A DNA stretch of 64,000 nt from JAENVU01 sp963801105. GTDB lineage: Bacteria; Actinomycetota; Acidimicrobiia; IMCC26256; JAENVU01. The stretch spans positions 3,763,496 through 3,827,495 of the forward strand of contig CAWDDH010000003.1 in NCBI GenBank assembly GCA_963801105.1, given 5' to 3'. The notes under the pieces were generated by a model. The model saw only the letters and a program-made list of their open reading frames with translations, was not told the origin of the DNA and searched no databases. A program made the translations under genes and the position numbers. Positions 48,361 to 57,423 of the stretch are shown here, piece after piece (position 1 is the first letter of the stretch; every line of letters begins with the position of its first letter).

Positions 48361-49217
48361 GCCGCGTCGTGACCCACGAGCGTGACGACCTCCTCGAGCG
48401 TTGCCGGCACCGCGTCGACGTCGGCCGCGACGCCGGCCGCGTCGAGCACGCGTCGCACGGCATCGGGCGGTCGGTCGGCCACCCGCACCCGCGTGCCCGC
48501 GAGCGTCACCGGCAGGTCGGCGGCGCGCAGCGCGGCGAAGGCCTCGGACCACGAGGCGGCGGCCACGATGGTGGCGGTCCGGCCGGCGAGGATCTCCTCG
48601 AGCGTGCCTCGCACCACGGCCCGCCCGGCGGCCATGAGCACCAGCCGGTCGCACTGCTGGGCCTCCTGGAGGTAGTGGGTGGTGACGAGCACGCCCGTTC
48701 CGCCCTCCGCCTGCTCGTGGATCTGGTCCCACAGCCGGGCCCGGGCGAGCGGGTTCACCCCGGAGGTCGGCTCGTCGAGCACGAGCAGCTCCGGCGTGTG
48801 CGCGAGCGCGGTCGCGAAGGCGAGTCGCCGCTGACGACCGAGGCCGATGCTCCCGACGAGGTCGTCCGCGACCACGGCGAGATCCTCGGGGAGGTCCGCG
48901 GGCGGCGCGCCGAATGCCGCCGCGACGAACTCGGCGTTCTCCGCGACGGTGAGGTCGGGATAGAGGCCGAGACCCTGGGCGACATAGCCCAGCCGACGCC
49001 GGGAGCGTCGGTCGGGCGGCGCGCCGAAGAGTTCGACCCGTCCCGCGCTCGGTGCGAGGAGCCCGAGGAGCATGCGGATGAGCGTGGTCTTCCCCGCGCC
49101 GTTCGCGCCGATGAGCCCGACGATCTCACCGGGTCGCACCGCGAGTGAGACGCAGTCCACGGCGACGTTCGTGCCGAAGCGGCAGGTGACGTCGACAGTT
49201 GCGGCGAGCTCGGTCAC
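48357..49217 (-). CDS. ABC transporter ATP-binding protein (drug-efflux type)
   Basis: 286 residues from GTG 49217, overlapping the previous gene by 4 bases. Walker A is GANGAGKTT and Walker B LLVLDEPTSGVNP. The signature region IGLGRQRRLAFATAL departs from LSGGQ, which is a notable loss. The C-terminal extension is that of CcmA/DrrA-type ATPases. With the neighbouring ATPase it pairs with one permease, so one may be a degenerate partner. Confidence 0.82.
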   Translation of the reverse strand: MTELAATVDVTCRFGTNVAVDCVSLAVRPGEIVGLIGANGAGKTTLIRMLLGLLAPSAGRVELFGAPPDRRSRRRLGYVAQGLGLYPDLTVAENAEFVAAAFGAPPADLPEDLAVVADDLVGSIGLGRQRRLAFATALAHTPELLVLDEPTSGVNPLARARLWDQIHEQAEGGTGVLVTTHYLQEAQQCDRLVLMAAGRAVVRGTLEEILAGRTATIVAAASWSEAFAALRAADLPVTLAGTRVRVADRPPDAVRRVLDAAGVAADVDAVPATLEEVVTLVGHDAA

Positions 49218-50029
49218 GCCGCACTCCCCCGCTCGCGCGCGCCGAGCATCGCGGCGATGACGACGTCCTCGAGGTCGGGCGTGATCGGCTCGTCGCCGGG
49301 TTCGGGGCCGCCGGGGCGGCGGGCGTGGAACGTCCGGCCGCGCCGCCACGCGTCCGCGGAGCCGGTAGCCGTCGCGACGATGGTGCCCGCGCCGTGGTCG
49401 AGCACGTCCTCGGGGGTGCCGGCGAGGAGCGCGATCCCCTCGTCGAGAACGAGGACCTGCGACGCGCGTTCGGCCTCGTCGAGGTAGGTGGTGGCCATGA
49501 GCACGGCGGTGCCGGCAGCGGCCGCCTCGGCGATCATGCGCCACAGCTCCACGCGGCTGACCGGGTCCACTCCGGTCGACGGTTCGTCGAGCACCAGCAG
49601 CGCCGGTTCGTGGAGGGTCGCGAGGCAGAATCCGAGCTTCTGGCGCATGCCACCGGAGAGGTCACGGGCGAGTCGGTCGTGGGCGTCGGCGAGCCCGGAG
49701 TCGGCCAGGCGCCGGGTCCTGCGTTCGGCGAGCACGGCGGGCGGGACGCCGTAGCTCTGGGCAACGAACTCGATGTTCTCGTCGACGGTGAGATCCCCCC
49801 AGGTGCCCGACGTCGACGGCATGGAGCCGATGCACTCTTTGGGCGTGCGGTCGATGGTCCCCTCCGTCGGTTGCACCTCGCCGACGAAGCACCGCAGCAG
49901 TGTGGTCTTGCCCGCGCCGTCACCGCCGACGACCGCGGTGACCGCTCCGGGCTCGACCGCGAGCGAGATGCCACGCAACGCACGCTTCCCACCGAAGGCG
50001 ACGGTGACGTCGGTGGCGCGGTAGGTCAC
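49214..50029 (-). CDS. ABC transporter ATP-binding protein (drug-efflux type)
   Basis: 271 residues from GTG 50029 (GTGA overlap with the permease stop). Walker A is GGDGAGKTT, signature LSGGMRQK, Walker B LLVLDEPSTGVDP, and a switch region TYLDEAERA stands in place of THYMEEAE. It keeps the canonical signature that its partner at 48357 lacks. Confidence 0.85.
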   Translation of the reverse strand: MTYRATDVTVAFGGKRALRGISLAVEPGAVTAVVGGDGAGKTTLLRCFVGEVQPTEGTIDRTPKECIGSMPSTSGTWGDLTVDENIEFVAQSYGVPPAVLAERRTRRLADSGLADAHDRLARDLSGGMRQKLGFCLATLHEPALLVLDEPSTGVDPVSRVELWRMIAEAAAAGTAVLMATTYLDEAERASQVLVLDEGIALLAGTPEDVLDHGAGTIVATATGSADAWRRGRTFHARRPGGPEPGDEPITPDLEDVVIAAMLGARERGSAA

Positions 50030-51066
50030 GACGACTCGATGGTGGACGCGGCCTTCACCCGCGGGGCGAGGTCCCGGCGGAAGCGCAGCACCGCGGCGCC
50101 GAAGATGCCCACGGCCATCCCGGTGAGGACGACGAACGGGATCCAGAGACCGCTGATCGACTCACCGCGCAGCATGATGCCCTGGGAGATGTCGATGAAG
50201 TAGGTGAGCGGGAGCAGGTAGCCGATCCAGCGGATGCCCCAGGGCATGGCAGTGAGCGGGAAGATCATTCCCGAGAGCAGGATCTGCGGGAGCAGGAAGA
50301 ACATCGCGGTCTGGATGGCCTGACCCTCGGTCTGGGAGATCGACGAGATCAGCACCCCGAGGCCGAGGACCGCGATCAGGAAGAGCGCGGCACCGAGCGC
50401 GAAGACGAACGGCGACCCGGCGAACGGTACGCCGAAGAGGACGAGTCCGAGCACGGTGACGAGGACCATGTCGATCGACGCGACGAGGAAGTACGGCGCG
50501 ATCTTGCCGACGATCACGTCACTCGGCCGGAACGGCATGACCGCGAGCTGCTCGAGGGTGCCCTGCCGGCGCTCGCGGACGAGACCGAGACTGGTGACGA
50601 TCGTGCCGATGAAGGCGAGGATGAGCCCGATCAGCGCGGGCACCATCACCCACGACGTCTCGAGGTCCGGGTTGAAGATCACCTCGACCGTGAGGGCGTC
50701 CCCGGCCTGGCCGAGCGCGCCGTTCGCGGCCTGCGCGGCGAAGAGCTGCGACCCGTTCACGAGGGCGACGGGCTTCGCCGATCCGCCGGTCACGATCGCG
50801 ACGTCGGCATCGTTGTCGGCGAGCGAGGCCTCGGCGTCGCTCCGGGTGCCGGCCGGGTCGGTCGACTGGACGTCGAAGAGCGGCGGGATCGCGTGCCGGA
50901 CCTGCTCGGCCTGGGGTCCGTAGACCTCGGTGCGCAGCGAGCTGACGGTGAAGTTGGCGGCGTAGCCGAAGATCACGAGGAGGATCAGCGGGAGGGCGAT
51001 GAGCATCGCCATCGTCCGCCGGTCCCGCCGCAGCTCCCGGAACTCCTTGACGATCATCGCGAGCAC
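50026..51066 (-). CDS. ABC-2 type multidrug exporter permease
   Basis: 346 residues from GTG 51066. An ATG at 51057 is possible. An elongated frame upstream crosses the operator and is rejected. The first membrane helix follows KEFRELRRDRRTMAM, a large extracellular domain covers about 50-165, and five further helices include the ERRQGTLEQLAVMPFRPSD cytoplasmic segment typical of YhhJ/YbhS-type ABC-2 permeases. It is first gene of a four-gene overlapping operon: permease, ATPase, ATPase, TetR. Confidence 0.85.
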   Translation of the reverse strand: MLAMIVKEFRELRRDRRTMAMLIALPLILLVIFGYAANFTVSSLRTEVYGPQAEQVRHAIPPLFDVQSTDPAGTRSDAEASLADNDADVAIVTGGSAKPVALVNGSQLFAAQAANGALGQAGDALTVEVIFNPDLETSWVMVPALIGLILAFIGTIVTSLGLVRERRQGTLEQLAVMPFRPSDVIVGKIAPYFLVASIDMVLVTVLGLVLFGVPFAGSPFVFALGAALFLIAVLGLGVLISSISQTEGQAIQTAMFFLLPQILLSGMIFPLTAMPWGIRWIGYLLPLTYFIDISQGIMLRGESISGLWIPFVVLTGMAVGIFGAAVLRFRRDLAPRVKAASTIESS

Positions 51067-51098
51067 GACGGGGACGGTAGAGCGTCGGCCGGAATAAA

Positions 51099-51112
51099 TC
51101 AACAACCGTTGA
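51099..51112. promoter_or_regulatory. Palindromic operator TCAAC-aacc-GTTGA upstream of the efflux operon
   Basis: A 5-base perfect inverted repeat in the most AT-rich stretch of the region, 33 bases before the permease start, next to TTTATT on the coding strand, a fair -10 candidate. Size and position suit a TetR dimer; the TetR protein encoded last in this operon is the obvious ligand. Confidence 0.6.
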
Positions 51113-51142
51113 AATACGCGGTCACCGGAACCGGCGGCCGGT

Positions 51143-52534
51143 TCAGCCGCCGACCCGTGCGTTGTACGCCGCGATGACCGCATCGGCCTTGCGCTGGGTG
51201 GCGGCGAGAGCCGCGCGGGGTGACTCGTCGCCACTCAACATCGACGTGATGCCGTCCACCACCGCGGCGCGCACGCCGAGGAAGTCGCCGATCACCGGCC
51301 CGGTGGTGGCGAGCGTCGTGGGGCCGCTCAGCAGCTGGTCGTAGGACACCCGGTAGTTCGGGTCGCTCGCCCACCGGGCCTGGACCTCGGGTGAGTTCGC
51401 GACCGAGCGGCGGATGGGGACGTAGCCCGTGTCGAGATGCAGGCGGATCAGCTGCTTCGTCGAATCGAGGTACTTGATGAACTGCCATGCGGCGCCGCGC
51501 TGCGCGGGGCTGCTGCGATTCACGATGTAGAGCGACCCCTCGGCCGTCTGCACTCCCCCGCCGGGGCGCACGCCGGGCAGCGGCCCGGTGCCGACCTCGA
51601 CGTCGGGGTACTGCCCGCTCTCGAGCACGTTCACGATCGGGCCGAGCACCCCCGAGCCCTCGATCGTCATCGCCGAATCGCCGGTCCCGATCGCGAGGAG
51701 GTGTGTCGCGCTCCCCGGGTCGGCGCCGGTGTTGAGGGCAAGACGGTCGCGGACCATGTCGTGCCACCAGGTCCAGACCGTCCGCAGGGTCGGGGTGTCG
51801 ATCCGCGCTTCGGTGGCACGCCGCAATCGGCCATTGCCGTTGTTCGCGTACACCTGGTTGTTCTTCGACGACCAGAACTCGCTGAAGAACTCCGCGATCC
51901 GCAGCGAGATGCCGTACTTGGCCGCGCCGCTCGCCACGATCTGCTTCGAGTAGTCGCGGACCTCGGCGAGCGTCTGCGGCGGGCGATTGGGATCGAGCCC
52001 GGCCTTCTCGAAGGCCTTCTTGTTGTAGAAGAGGATCGGGTTCGACGGGTTGTAGGGCATCGAGCGCAAGACGCCCTGCACCGTGTAGTAGCCCACGACC
52101 TTGGGCAGGAAGTCGCGGAGCCGGTAGTGGTCGGCGTCGATGCACGCCTGGACCGGCACGGTCGCCTTGCTGTCGATCATGGTCTGGAGTGCGGTCTCCT
52201 CGAGTTGGATCACGTCGGGGAGATCACCGGTGGTGAGGCCGGCGCGGAACTTCGGGAGCCCGCTCACGTCGGCGGACTGGTCGACGAGCTTCACGTGCAC
52301 GTCGTGCTGAGATTGGTTGAAGCCGTCGACGATCGAGGTGAAGACGCGACCGTTGTTCGAGCCCATCTGGTGCCACATCGTGATCTGCACGGGCTTCGCC
52401 GCGCGGTGGAAGGCCGCGAGCCCGCACGACGCGGACGAGGTGCTCGACGGCGAGCTCCCTCCGCTGCATCCGACGACCGCGAGCGTCGTGAGCACCGCCA
52501 CGAGAGTCGACCGGAACCCTCGAGGTTGGATCAC
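51143..52534 (-). CDS. Extracellular sugar-type solute-binding lipoprotein (orphan)
   Basis: 463 residues from GTG 52534, with lipobox VVGCSGG at about residue 24. It is an SBP_bac_1 (UgpB/MalE-like) protein: ITMWHQMGSNNG at the start, LPDVIQLEETAL, ILFYNKKAFEKAG and AAWQFIKYLDSTKQ. It binds a sugar or glycerophosphodiester outside the membrane. No permease or ATPase gene is next to it, so it must use one elsewhere or act as a receptor. The 157 bases between this gene's start and the next plus-strand gene hold no other gene. Confidence 0.82.
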   Translation of the reverse strand: MIQPRGFRSTLVAVLTTLAVVGCSGGSSPSSTSSASCGLAAFHRAAKPVQITMWHQMGSNNGRVFTSIVDGFNQSQHDVHVKLVDQSADVSGLPKFRAGLTTGDLPDVIQLEETALQTMIDSKATVPVQACIDADHYRLRDFLPKVVGYYTVQGVLRSMPYNPSNPILFYNKKAFEKAGLDPNRPPQTLAEVRDYSKQIVASGAAKYGISLRIAEFFSEFWSSKNNQVYANNGNGRLRRATEARIDTPTLRTVWTWWHDMVRDRLALNTGADPGSATHLLAIGTGDSAMTIEGSGVLGPIVNVLESGQYPDVEVGTGPLPGVRPGGGVQTAEGSLYIVNRSSPAQRGAAWQFIKYLDSTKQLIRLHLDTGYVPIRRSVANSPEVQARWASDPNYRVSYDQLLSGPTTLATTGPVIGDFLGVRAAVVDGITSMLSGDESPRAALAATQRKADAVIAAYNARVGG

Positions 52535-52691
52535 GGGCCGGACGGTACCGGCCCGCCAGGGACCGCGCACCTCGGTCGCGTGCCGGAGGTCCGCACGAGG
52601 GTCACACCATCGGCGGCAGGTGACCGGGACACCGCGGCACCCGACGTCCTACGCTCGAGACGACGTCTCCCTGCAGAAAGAAGGCGAACCC

Positions 52692-52985
52692 ATGGGCTTG
52701 CTCGACAAGATCAAGGACACGGCCGGCAAGGCCGCCGAGGGCGTGCAGAAGGCGGCGGAATCCGGCCAGGAGAAGCTCGAGGAGACGAAGCTCAAGAAGC
52801 GGGTCGGGGACCTGAAGGAGGAGCTGGGCGGCGTCGTCTTCGCCCAGCGCACCGGCGGTGCCACGGCCGATGCCGACGCCGAGGTGACGCGCCTCGTCGG
52901 CGAGATCCAGGCGGCCAACGATCAGATCGCTGCACTCCACACGCACGACGACACGCCACCGAACGACACGCCCGACGCCGGCTGA
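52692..52985 (+). CDS. Small amphipathic-helix protein
   Basis: 97 residues from an ATG preceded by AAGAAGG. The first 55 residues form a Lys/Glu/Ala-rich amphipathic helix (LLDKIKDTAGKAAEGVQKAA) like stress-associated or apolipoprotein-like proteins, then a short acidic segment and a Thr/Pro/Asp tail. Function is unknown. Confidence 0.65.
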   Translation: MGLLDKIKDTAGKAAEGVQKAAESGQEKLEETKLKKRVGDLKEELGGVVFAQRTGGATADADAEVTRLVGEIQAANDQIAALHTHDDTPPNDTPDAG

Positions 52986-53085
52986 GCTCGCAGACGACCA
53001 CGGGTACCGGCCCCAGCATCGCAGAACCGTGTGACCCGCTCGGTAGGGTGCTCCGGCCCCGATCCACCGCGACCGAGGACATCCC

Positions 53086-53928
53086 ATGAGCGCGAACCAG
53101 CAGCAGTCCGAGGCCTGGAACGGGCCTGAGTCCGCGCACTACGTGAATCACGCCGACCGGTACGACCGTCAGCTCGCACCCTTCGCGGACGCGCTCCTCG
53201 ACCACGCCAGGATCGAGCCGGGGCACTCCGTGCTCGACGTCGGGTGTGGCAGCGGTGCGACGACGATCGCCGCCGCGCGGGTCGCGGGCCACGCCGTGGG
53301 TGCGGACCTGTCCGCGCCACTGCTCGCGGTCGCGCGGGAGCGGGCCCGGGCCGCGGCGGTCACCAACACCGAGTTCGTCGTGGCCGACGCCCAGACGCAT
53401 TCCTTCGGTGAGGGCAGCACCGACCGCGTCATCAGCCAGTTCGGAGTGATGTTCTTCGACGACCCGGTCACGGCCTTCACCAACCTGCGCCGTTCGCTGG
53501 CCCCGGAGGGCCGGGCCGCGTTCGTCTGCTGGCAGGGGCTGACCGCCAACGAATGGCTCATGATCGTGGGCCGCGTGGTCGCCGAACACGCCGAGCTCCC
53601 CCGCCTCGGCGGCCGGGCGGGCGGACCGGGGATGTTCGCGCTCCAGGATCCCGACGAGATCACGGAGCTGCTCGCCGCGGCCGGCTTCGCCGATGTCGAC
53701 GTCGAGCCGTGCACGCCGACGTTGGTGCTCGGCGGGGGTGGCACGCTGGACGAGTCGGTCGAGTTCCTGCTCGGGGCCGGGATCGTGCGCGGGCTGCTCG
53801 AGCGCGTCCCGCCCGAGGCCCGGACGGGCGCGGTCGCGTCGATCGGCGACGAGTTGGGGGCGTACTACGAGCCCGGCGTGGGCATCCGCGTCGGTGCGAG
53901 CGCCTGGCTCGTCTCGGCCCACGCCTGA
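53086..53928 (+). CDS. SAM-dependent methyltransferase (class I)
   Basis: 280 residues from an ATG start. Motif I is VLDVGCGSGATTIAAA, followed by VGADLSAPLLAVARERA, FVVADAQTHSFGEGSTDRVISQFGVMFF and LRRSLAPEGRAAFVCW. The W-rich N-terminus (EAWNGPESAHYVNHADRYD) and overall length fit the Methyltransf_25/11 group. Only 28 bases from the HyuA gene, so probably one transcript. Confidence 0.85.
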   Translation: MSANQQQSEAWNGPESAHYVNHADRYDRQLAPFADALLDHARIEPGHSVLDVGCGSGATTIAAARVAGHAVGADLSAPLLAVARERARAAAVTNTEFVVADAQTHSFGEGSTDRVISQFGVMFFDDPVTAFTNLRRSLAPEGRAAFVCWQGLTANEWLMIVGRVVAEHAELPRLGGRAGGPGMFALQDPDEITELLAAAGFADVDVEPCTPTLVLGGGGTLDESVEFLLGAGIVRGLLERVPPEARTGAVASIGDELGAYYEPGVGIRVGASAWLVSAHA

Positions 53929-53956
53929 ACCGACGCGCCCTGGCTACCGTGCCGGT

Positions 53957-55756
53957 GTGCGGATCGGCGCCGATAGCGGAGGGACCTTCACCGACGTCGT
54001 CGGGACCGACGGCCGCCTCCTCAAGCTGCTGTCGACCCCGCACGACCCCGGCCTCGCCGTACGGAGCGGCGCCGAGGAGCTCGCACCCGACGGGATCGAG
54101 GTGCTCGCCCACGGCACGACCGTCGCGACCAACGCCTTGTTGGAGCGTCGGCTGGCGACGGTGACCCTCTTCACGTCCGCCGGATTCGCGGACGTCATCG
54201 AGATCGGTCGCCAGGACCGGCCGAGTCTCTACGACCCGTTCGCCGATCGTCCCGCGCCGCTCGTCGCGCGCGATCGGCGCCTCGAGGTGGACGAGCGCCT
54301 CGCGGCCGACGGCTCGGTGCTCCTCCCCTACCGCTCGGGTTCCGCGCCCCGACTACCCCCCGGTACGGAAGCCGTCGCGATCTGCCTGCTGCACGCGGAC
54401 CTCGATCCGGCTCACGAGGTGATGTTCGCGGCCGAGCTGCGCGCGCAAGGGCTCGACGTGTGCGCGTCGCACGAGGTCTCTCCCGAGATGCGCGAGTACG
54501 AGCGCACGGTGACGACCGTCGTCAACGCGGCCCTCCGCCCCGTGTGCCGCCCGTACCTCGAGGGCCTGGCCGACGCCGCCGGGCAGGTGGTCGTGATGAC
54601 CTCGGCCGGCGGCCTGCTCGACGTGGAGCGCGGCGCGGAGCTGCCCGCGGCGCTCCTCCTCTCCGGTCCTGCTGCAGGGGCCCGCGCCGCGGCCGAGGTG
54701 GCGCGCGCCTGCGGCCATCCCGACGCGCTGAGCTTCGACATGGGCGGCACGAGCACCGACGTGTGCCTGATCCTCGACGGTGCGCCCGCCGTCACCGCCG
54801 AGCAGACGGTGGCGGGCTTCCCGGTGCGGCTCCCCTCGGTGGACCTGCACACCATCGGTGCGGGCGGCGGCAGCATTGCCCGCATCGACGCCGGCGGCGC
54901 GCTGGTGGTCGGGCCGGCGTCGGCCGGCGCCGATCCGGGGCCGGCGGGGTACGGGCGCGGCGGCGAGCAGCCGACGGTGACCGACGCCAACCTCGCGCTC
55001 GGTCGCATCCCGGCCGACTCGTCGTTCGGCGCGGGCGGCACCACGCTCGACGTCGACGCGGCGCGCCGCGCCCTGGCGCGCGCGGGGGTGGACGCGGACG
55101 GGGTCGTCGCGGTCGTGAATGCGGGGATGGAGCAGGCGCTGCGCCAGGTCTCGGTGGTGCGCGGGGTGGATCCGGCCGGGCTCGCGCTGGTCGCGTTCGG
55201 CGGCGCGGGCCCGTTGCACGCGTGCGCGCTGGCCGACGCGATGGGAATGGCGACGGTGATCGTGCCGGCCGCGGCCGGAGTGCTCTCGGCGGTGGGGCTG
55301 CTGATCTCGCCCCGGCACCGGGAGCTGGCGCGCAGCTGGCCGTCGGGCACGGACCTCGACGGGTTGGACGACGCGCTGGCGGGACTCGCCGCCGAGGCGC
55401 TCGCGGAGCTCGGCGTGGAGCCGTGCACGGTCACCACCGCGGTCGACTGCCGCTACGACGGGCAGAGCCACGACCTCCGGGTGCGATCGGTGACCGAGTT
55501 CGCCGCCGCGCACGAACGCGTCAACGGCTACCGACGCGAGGATCCGGTGGAGGTCACGGTCCTGCGCGCGGTCGCCGAGGCGCCGGCGCCGTGCACGCTG
55601 CCGGAGGTGTTGGCGGGTTGGACGGGCCGATGGCCCGGGCCGGTGGTCGGCCCGACCGTCGAGGTACGCGAGGACTGCACCATCTGGATCCCCGCGGGGT
55701 GGACCGGCCGGGAGGGCCCGCTCGGGTCGCTCGTGCTCGAACGGAGTGTGCGGTGA
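53957..55756 (+). CDS. Hydantoinase/oxoprolinase subunit A (HyuA family)
   Basis: 599 residues from GTG 53957, chosen because it places the nucleotide motif GADSGGTFTDVVG at the N-terminus. The ASKHA fold continues with DMGGTSTDVCLILDG, GAGGGSIARID and GGAGPLHACALA. HyuA with HyuB forms an ATP-dependent enzyme of the hydantoinase, 5-oxoprolinase or acetone carboxylase group. The substrate cannot be decided from sequence. Confidence 0.87.
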   Translation: MRIGADSGGTFTDVVGTDGRLLKLLSTPHDPGLAVRSGAEELAPDGIEVLAHGTTVATNALLERRLATVTLFTSAGFADVIEIGRQDRPSLYDPFADRPAPLVARDRRLEVDERLAADGSVLLPYRSGSAPRLPPGTEAVAICLLHADLDPAHEVMFAAELRAQGLDVCASHEVSPEMREYERTVTTVVNAALRPVCRPYLEGLADAAGQVVVMTSAGGLLDVERGAELPAALLLSGPAAGARAAAEVARACGHPDALSFDMGGTSTDVCLILDGAPAVTAEQTVAGFPVRLPSVDLHTIGAGGGSIARIDAGGALVVGPASAGADPGPAGYGRGGEQPTVTDANLALGRIPADSSFGAGGTTLDVDAARRALARAGVDADGVVAVVNAGMEQALRQVSVVRGVDPAGLALVAFGGAGPLHACALADAMGMATVIVPAAAGVLSAVGLLISPRHRELARSWPSGTDLDGLDDALAGLAAEALAELGVEPCTVTTAVDCRYDGQSHDLRVRSVTEFAAAHERVNGYRREDPVEVTVLRAVAEAPAPCTLPEVLAGWTGRWPGPVVGPTVEVREDCTIWIPAGWTGREGPLGSLVLERSVR

Positions 55757-57315
55757 GCCTCGATCCGGCGGCGCTGCAGGTGCTCATGGCCCGGCTGAGC
55801 GGGGTGGCGGCGGAGATGGGCGCGGTGCTGCAGCGGGCGGCATTCAGCCCCAACATCAAGGAGCGGGCCGACTGCTCGGCGGCGGTGTTCGACCCGTCGG
55901 GCCGGCTCCTGGCCCAGGCCGAGCACATCCCGGTACACCTCGGATCGATGCCGGCGTCGGTGGCGGCGGTCATCGCCCGATTCGACGGCGCCGGGGATCC
56001 GCTGGCGCCGGGTGAACAGGCGGTGGTGAACGATCCGTACGAGGGCGGGACGCATCTCAACGACGTGACCGTGGTGGCACCGTGCCGCGTCGACGGCCGG
56101 CTCGTCGGCTGGGTGGCCAACCGCGCGCATCACGCGGATCTCGGCGGTGCCGCGCCCGGCTCGCTGCCCGCGGACGCAACCGACATCGCGCAGGAGGGGC
56201 TCCGCATCCCGGCGGTGCGGCTGACGCGCGAGGTGCGCGAGCTGATCGTCGCGTCGTCTCGGACGCCGGTCGAACGCGCCGGGGATCTCGACGCGCAGAT
56301 CGGCGCGAACGTCGTCGGCATGGCGCGCCTGGCCACGCTCGACGGTCAGCCGTTCGGCGAGGCGCTCGACTACGGCGAACGCCGGTGCCGTGCCGCGCTG
56401 GTCGCGCTGGGCGACGGCGAGTGGTCGGCGACCGACGTCATGGACTCGACCGGTCCGCGCGAGGACCAGCAGCACGCGGCGGTGATCCGCTGCCGAATCG
56501 TGTCGTCCGACGGCCGGCTGGTGTTCGACTTCTCCGGGACGGATCCGCAGTCGACGGGGAACGTGAACGCGGTGGAGGCGGTGACGGTCTCATGCGTCGA
56601 GTTCGCGCTGCGCAGCGCGCTCGACCCGACGCTGCCCGCCAACGCCGGCGCGATGCGGCCGGTCTCGGTGATCGCGCCCGAGGGCACCCTCGTCGCGGCG
56701 CGCTTCCCGGCCGCGGTCGGTGCGGGCAACGTCGAGGTGAGTCAACGGATCGCGGACGTGTGCCTGCGCGCGCTGGCCGCGGCGGTGCCGGAGCGGGTGG
56801 GCGCCGCTTCGCAGGGGACGATGAACAACGTGCTCGTCGGCGGAGCGCACGTCGGTGGTGGACCGTGGGTGTACTACGAGACCGTCGCCGGCGGGCAGGG
56901 CGGACGGCCGCCGGCCCGACCCGGGATGAGCGGTGTGCACACGGGGATGACCAACACCCGCAACACGCCCGTGGAGGCGCTCGAGCGGGCGTTTCCGCTG
57001 CGGGTGCTCCGGCAGCGACTGCGGCGCGGCAGCGGTGGCGCCGGCGCGGCGCCCGGAGGCGAAGGGTTGGAGCGGGACCTCGAGGTGCTCGTCGACGCGA
57101 CGGTGTCGCTCATCACCGAACGCCGCGCGTCGCGCCCGTGGGGTTTGGCGGGTGGCGAGCCCGGGTCGGTCGGCGAGAACTGGCTGCTTCCCCACGGTGA
57201 CGAGGCGAGCGCCGAGCGCGTGCCCGACAAGTGCACGCTCCATCTCCGAGCCGGCGACGTGCTGCGCATGCTCACGCCCGGCGGTGGTGGCTGGGGGCCG
57301 TCGAACCCGGCCTGA
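55753..57315 (+). CDS. Hydantoinase/oxoprolinase subunit B (HyuB family)
   Basis: 520 residues from GTG 55753, sharing GTGA with the HyuA stop, so translation is coupled. Family motifs: AAFSPNIKERADCSAAVFD, HIPVHLGSM, NDPYEGGTHLNDVT, ANRAHHADLGG and the ending TPGGGGWG. It forms the catalytic partner of HyuA. The 108 bases after it hold no gene. Confidence 0.87.
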   Translation: MSLDPAALQVLMARLSGVAAEMGAVLQRAAFSPNIKERADCSAAVFDPSGRLLAQAEHIPVHLGSMPASVAAVIARFDGAGDPLAPGEQAVVNDPYEGGTHLNDVTVVAPCRVDGRLVGWVANRAHHADLGGAAPGSLPADATDIAQEGLRIPAVRLTREVRELIVASSRTPVERAGDLDAQIGANVVGMARLATLDGQPFGEALDYGERRCRAALVALGDGEWSATDVMDSTGPREDQQHAAVIRCRIVSSDGRLVFDFSGTDPQSTGNVNAVEAVTVSCVEFALRSALDPTLPANAGAMRPVSVIAPEGTLVAARFPAAVGAGNVEVSQRIADVCLRALAAAVPERVGAASQGTMNNVLVGGAHVGGGPWVYYETVAGGQGGRPPARPGMSGVHTGMTNTRNTPVEALERAFPLRVLRQRLRRGSGGAGAAPGGEGLERDLEVLVDATVSLITERRASRPWGLAGGEPGSVGENWLLPHGDEASAERVPDKCTLHLRAGDVLRMLTPGGGGWGPSNPA

Positions 57316-57423
57316 CGGCCGGCAGCGAGCCGGGCCGCCGGTCGCTGACCGGACCCCACCGCTCCCGTCGCGGCAACATAGGGTCCGAGTTCGTCCGTCG
57401 AGATGCGCGGAGGCCCGACCACC

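Noticed and set aside
54460..55752. Upstream extension of the HyuB frame through HyuA
   Set aside because: The HyuB family N-terminus starts at GTG 55753, which overlaps the HyuA stop. The upstream part is Arg-rich shadow.
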